From: a virus | Strand: one strand, 5' to 3' | DNA length: 39,568 nt | IMG/VR virus record: IMGVR_UViG_3300043446_001093 | Span: 1 to 39,568 of that record | In this document: piece after piece, positions 38,350 to 39,568 of the stretch | How the letters are laid out: each line of letters starts with the position of its first letter | Numbering within the stretch: position 1 is the first letter of the stretch | Notes under the pieces: generated by a model | The model's input: only the letters and a program-made list of their open reading frames with translations | What the model was told of the DNA's origin: nothing | The model's database searches: none | Translations under genes and position numbers: made by a program

Positions 38350-38547
38350 TCAAGAAGCCAGTTCCAGTTTTGCCAGCACCTCGTCCCGTACCCAATCTTG
38401 GGTGTAGCACTCCGGGCGATCCACCCAGACTACCAAGGGCAGACGTGCGTCCTCTGCCGCTCTCTTAACCTTGGCGGTTGCCCGCCGGTCGCATCCCTTG
38501 TTCCCGCAGCGCAGGAAGGGACACCACGTGCGATCTTGGTACGTCAT
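38350..38547 (-). CDS. Small Cys-containing protein
   Basis: 65 residues from ATG 38547, preferred over a GTG three bases upstream because GGAGGGAGTGTG precedes it at good spacing and it forms a TGATG junction. It reads TYQDRTWCPFLRCGNKGCDRRATAKVKRAAEDARLPLVVWVDRPECYTQDWV. C8, C13, C18 and C46 could bind zinc. The 'PLVVWVDRPECY' end resembles small phage proteins found in early regions. No function is assigned. Confidence 0.6.
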   Translation of the reverse strand: MTYQDRTWCPFLRCGNKGCDRRATAKVKRAAEDARLPLVVWVDRPECYTQDWVRDEVLAKLELAS

Positions 38548-39254
38548 CACACTCCCTCCATCTGGCGCTCGATCCGGCGAATCTTTGCCGTGTCACGCGG
38601 CTCCGGGCTGCGGGCAGCGCGGGCCTTGTCCCTGCGCGGTTTGGACTGCGCTACGGCCACACTCATGCGCCGCGTGATCTCCTCGCGGACGGCGACGGCC
38701 ACCTCCTGCGGCTCCGGGCGCTCGTACTGGTAGAAGGGCACGGTGAAGCTCCCTGCCGTCCCCTTGGTTGTCGCCACGATCACCTCCCACAGGCCGGGCT
38801 GCGTGGCCCGGATGGTTGCCCGCGTGATCTTGTTCCTGTTTGATCCTGACGCCACGTCAGGATGCGATGCCGGCTGCGGCTTGGCAGAGGGCAGGGGCTT
38901 GGTTGTCTTTTCTGCGGCCTGCGCTGCGCGTTCCTCCCGTCGCGTGCGATAGTCACGCACGATCTGGTTGATTGATTTGGCCTGCTCCTTGGCGGCCAGC
39001 TCGGCGTCGAACTCTGCCGCACGCTCCACTACCGTCATCCTGTCGCCACGACAGGACGCTGAGCGAATCTCCACGGCCTCCTTGTAGGCCTCCCGCCTGA
39101 CCGCCTGCACACTGCGCCGTGCGGCCTCCTGCGAGTGCAGGCGTGCCTCGGCCTCCTTCCTCTGGGCAGCGATAGCTGCCAACTTCTCCAGCGCCTCCCG
39201 GTGCTTGCGGAGCCTGCGCTCCGCTGCCTTTGATCCAGCCTTGCATCTACTCAT
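38547..39254 (-). CDS. Basic coiled-coil early protein with palindromes in its coding sequence
   Basis: 235 residues from ATG 39254, with AAGGAGG about 8 bases upstream; the reading frame extends further up to 39365 but without a ribosome-binding site. The N-terminal 110 residues are Arg/Ala/Glu-rich helix (KAAERRLRKHREALEKLAAIAAQRKEAEARLHSQEAARR). A linker (TTKPLPSAKPQPASHPDVASGSNRNK) follows, then a beta-like segment (ATIRATQPGLWEVIVATTKGTAGSFTVPFYQYE) and another basic helix. It probably binds nucleic acid. Two palindromes (38843-38863 and 39038-39056) lie inside the gene; the first encodes HPDVASG. It is the first gene after the promoter at 39400-39428. Confidence 0.6.
   Translation of the reverse strand: MSRCKAGSKAAERRLRKHREALEKLAAIAAQRKEAEARLHSQEAARRSVQAVRREAYKEAVEIRSASCRGDRMTVVERAAEFDAELAAKEQAKSINQIVRDYRTRREERAAQAAEKTTKPLPSAKPQPASHPDVASGSNRNKITRATIRATQPGLWEVIVATTKGTAGSFTVPFYQYERPEPQEVAVAVREEITRRMSVAVAQSKPRRDKARAARSPEPRDTAKIRRIERQMEGV
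38843..38863. repeat. CCTGACG palindrome, copy 3 (inside a gene)
   Basis: Arms ATCCTGACG and CGTCAGGAT (9 bp, perfect) around CCA, in frame within the 235-residue gene and encoding part of HPDVASG. Confidence 0.9.
39038..39056. repeat. Variant palindrome TCCTGTCG...CGACAGGA (inside a gene)
   Basis: Arms of 8 bp, perfect, around CCA. It differs from the main family only in the A/T at arm position 6, with the compensating change in the other arm. That is what selection for pairing or dyad symmetry would give. Confidence 0.8.
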
Positions 39255-39260
39255 CGTCTG

Positions 39261-39275
39261 GCCCTCCTTTGGGCT
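39261..39275 (-). promoter_or_regulatory. Ribosome-binding site within a small GCCC/GGGC hairpin
   Basis: Identical 15-base AGCCCAAAGGAGGGC leader (minus strand) as at 38264-38278, 7-8 bases before ATG 39254. Pairing of GCCC with GGGC would place the ribosome-binding site in the loop. Confidence 0.7.
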
Positions 39276-39287
39276 TCGGTGTCTGCG

Positions 39288-39306
39288 TCCTGACGCGGCG
39301 TCAGGA
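39288..39306. repeat. CCTGACG palindrome, copy 4 (leader of the 235-residue gene)
   Basis: Arms TCCTGACG and CGTCAGGA (8 bp) around CGG, upstream of the 39254 gene, between the promoter at 39400-39428 and the ribosome-binding-site hairpin. Confidence 0.85.
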
Positions 39307-39382
39307 TGAGGTTCGGTATGCGTGGCAGGCAGGCATAGCTCCCGCCGCTGCGCCGCTGCGCCCATCCCCTCATCCCCCTCCG

Positions 39383-39395
39383 CCTGTAAAACAGG
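39383..39395. promoter_or_regulatory. Short palindrome at the predicted transcription start
   Basis: CCTGT-AAA-ACAGG begins 5 bases downstream of the -10 (39400-39405) of the leftward promoter, so it overlaps the expected start point. It could be an operator. The rest of 39255-39568 contains no gene: only this site, the promoter, two longer palindromes, an A-tract and the right edge of the window. Confidence 0.5.
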
Positions 39396-39399
39396 CTAT

Positions 39400-39428
39400 A
39401 GTATAGCATGACTTTACATTTGAGTCAA
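39400..39428 (-). promoter_or_regulatory. Strong sigma70-type promoter, leftward
   Basis: On the minus strand: -35 TTGACT (39423-39428), a 17-base spacer, -10 TATACT (39400-39405), with an A-rich tract just upstream (39433-39440 on the plus strand is a T-run). The spacer shares GTAAAGT-ATGC with the promoter at 36921-36949. It should drive the 39254 gene and those following it. Confidence 0.85.
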
Positions 39429-39487
39429 CAACTATTTTTTTGGAAGGAGGGGTTTTTATTTGAGTTTTTGGCAGGTGAAGGGGGACA

Positions 39488-39506
39488 TCCTGACGCGGCG
39501 TCAGGA
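39488..39506. repeat. CCTGACG palindrome, copy 5 (upstream of the promoter)
   Basis: Arms TCCTGACG and CGTCAGGA (8 bp) around CGG, about 60 bases upstream of the -35 at 39423-39428. It may belong to a gene or leader that continues beyond the right edge. Confidence 0.85.
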
Positions 39507-39568
39507 CGGATGGGGACAGGGCGAGGGGTGCGCGGCGGACTGAAAACGAGGCCAGTGCTAAAGAGACC

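Noticed and set aside
36823-39506. CRISPR array
   Set aside because: The repeated palindromes are irregularly spaced (about 190-1500 bases), some lie in coding DNA, and no cas gene is present.
39255-39568. tRNA or other structured RNA gene at the right edge
   Set aside because: No cloverleaf arms or T-loop sequence found; the region is explained by a promoter and palindromes.

Overview
The window is part of the genome of a tailed double-stranded DNA bacteriophage, most likely an environmental (aquatic-type) phage of a Gram-negative host. I infer a short-tailed, podovirus-like particle because there are several large internal or ejection-type virion proteins and no recognisable tape measure, sheath or baseplate set. 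Terminase, portal and major capsid genes are not in the window, and neither is an integrase, so the genome must continue beyond it. The host cannot be named from the sequence.

Layout: bases 1-19475 are a tightly packed rightward block of late genes. In order they are the end of a SAM methyltransferase, a Trp-repeat protein, a tail fibre, a lysis cassette (membrane/coiled-coil protein, M15-type endolysin, holin-like protein), several tail or neck structural proteins, three low-complexity virion proteins, and a 2323-residue ejection-type protein with a zincin HExxH motif. It meets the leftward block tail to tail at 19472-19475.

Bases 19472-39254 are leftward. Nearest the convergence point is replication: a primase-helicase fusion, a helix-turn-helix protein, a probable ssDNA-binding protein, a SNF2-type helicase, a small HNH-like protein, a Cas4/RecB-like Fe-S nuclease and a family A DNA polymerase. 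Next comes a run of very small overlapping genes (zinc ribbons, coiled coils, single-TM proteins), a DUF3310 protein and a VRR-NUC nuclease. Beyond these is a MoxR-type AAA+ ATPase paired with a VWA/zincin protein and a 306-residue partner. The last segment holds small early genes. Two near-identical sigma70-type promoters (36921-36949 and 39400-39428) fire leftward, and the right-hand 3 kb is strewn with two families of near-perfect palindromes. Most leftward genes overlap by 1-17 bases (ATGA, TGATG or TAATG junctions), which implies translational coupling.

The most striking feature is inside the polymerase gene. A 282-residue intein interrupts polymerase motif B, and the same DNA in another frame of the same strand carries a 242-codon ORF with a clear HNH homing-endonuclease signature. 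The homing gene is therefore nested out of frame in the intein, and about 730 bp are potentially dual-coding, including DNA for intein block B and for the region running into block F.
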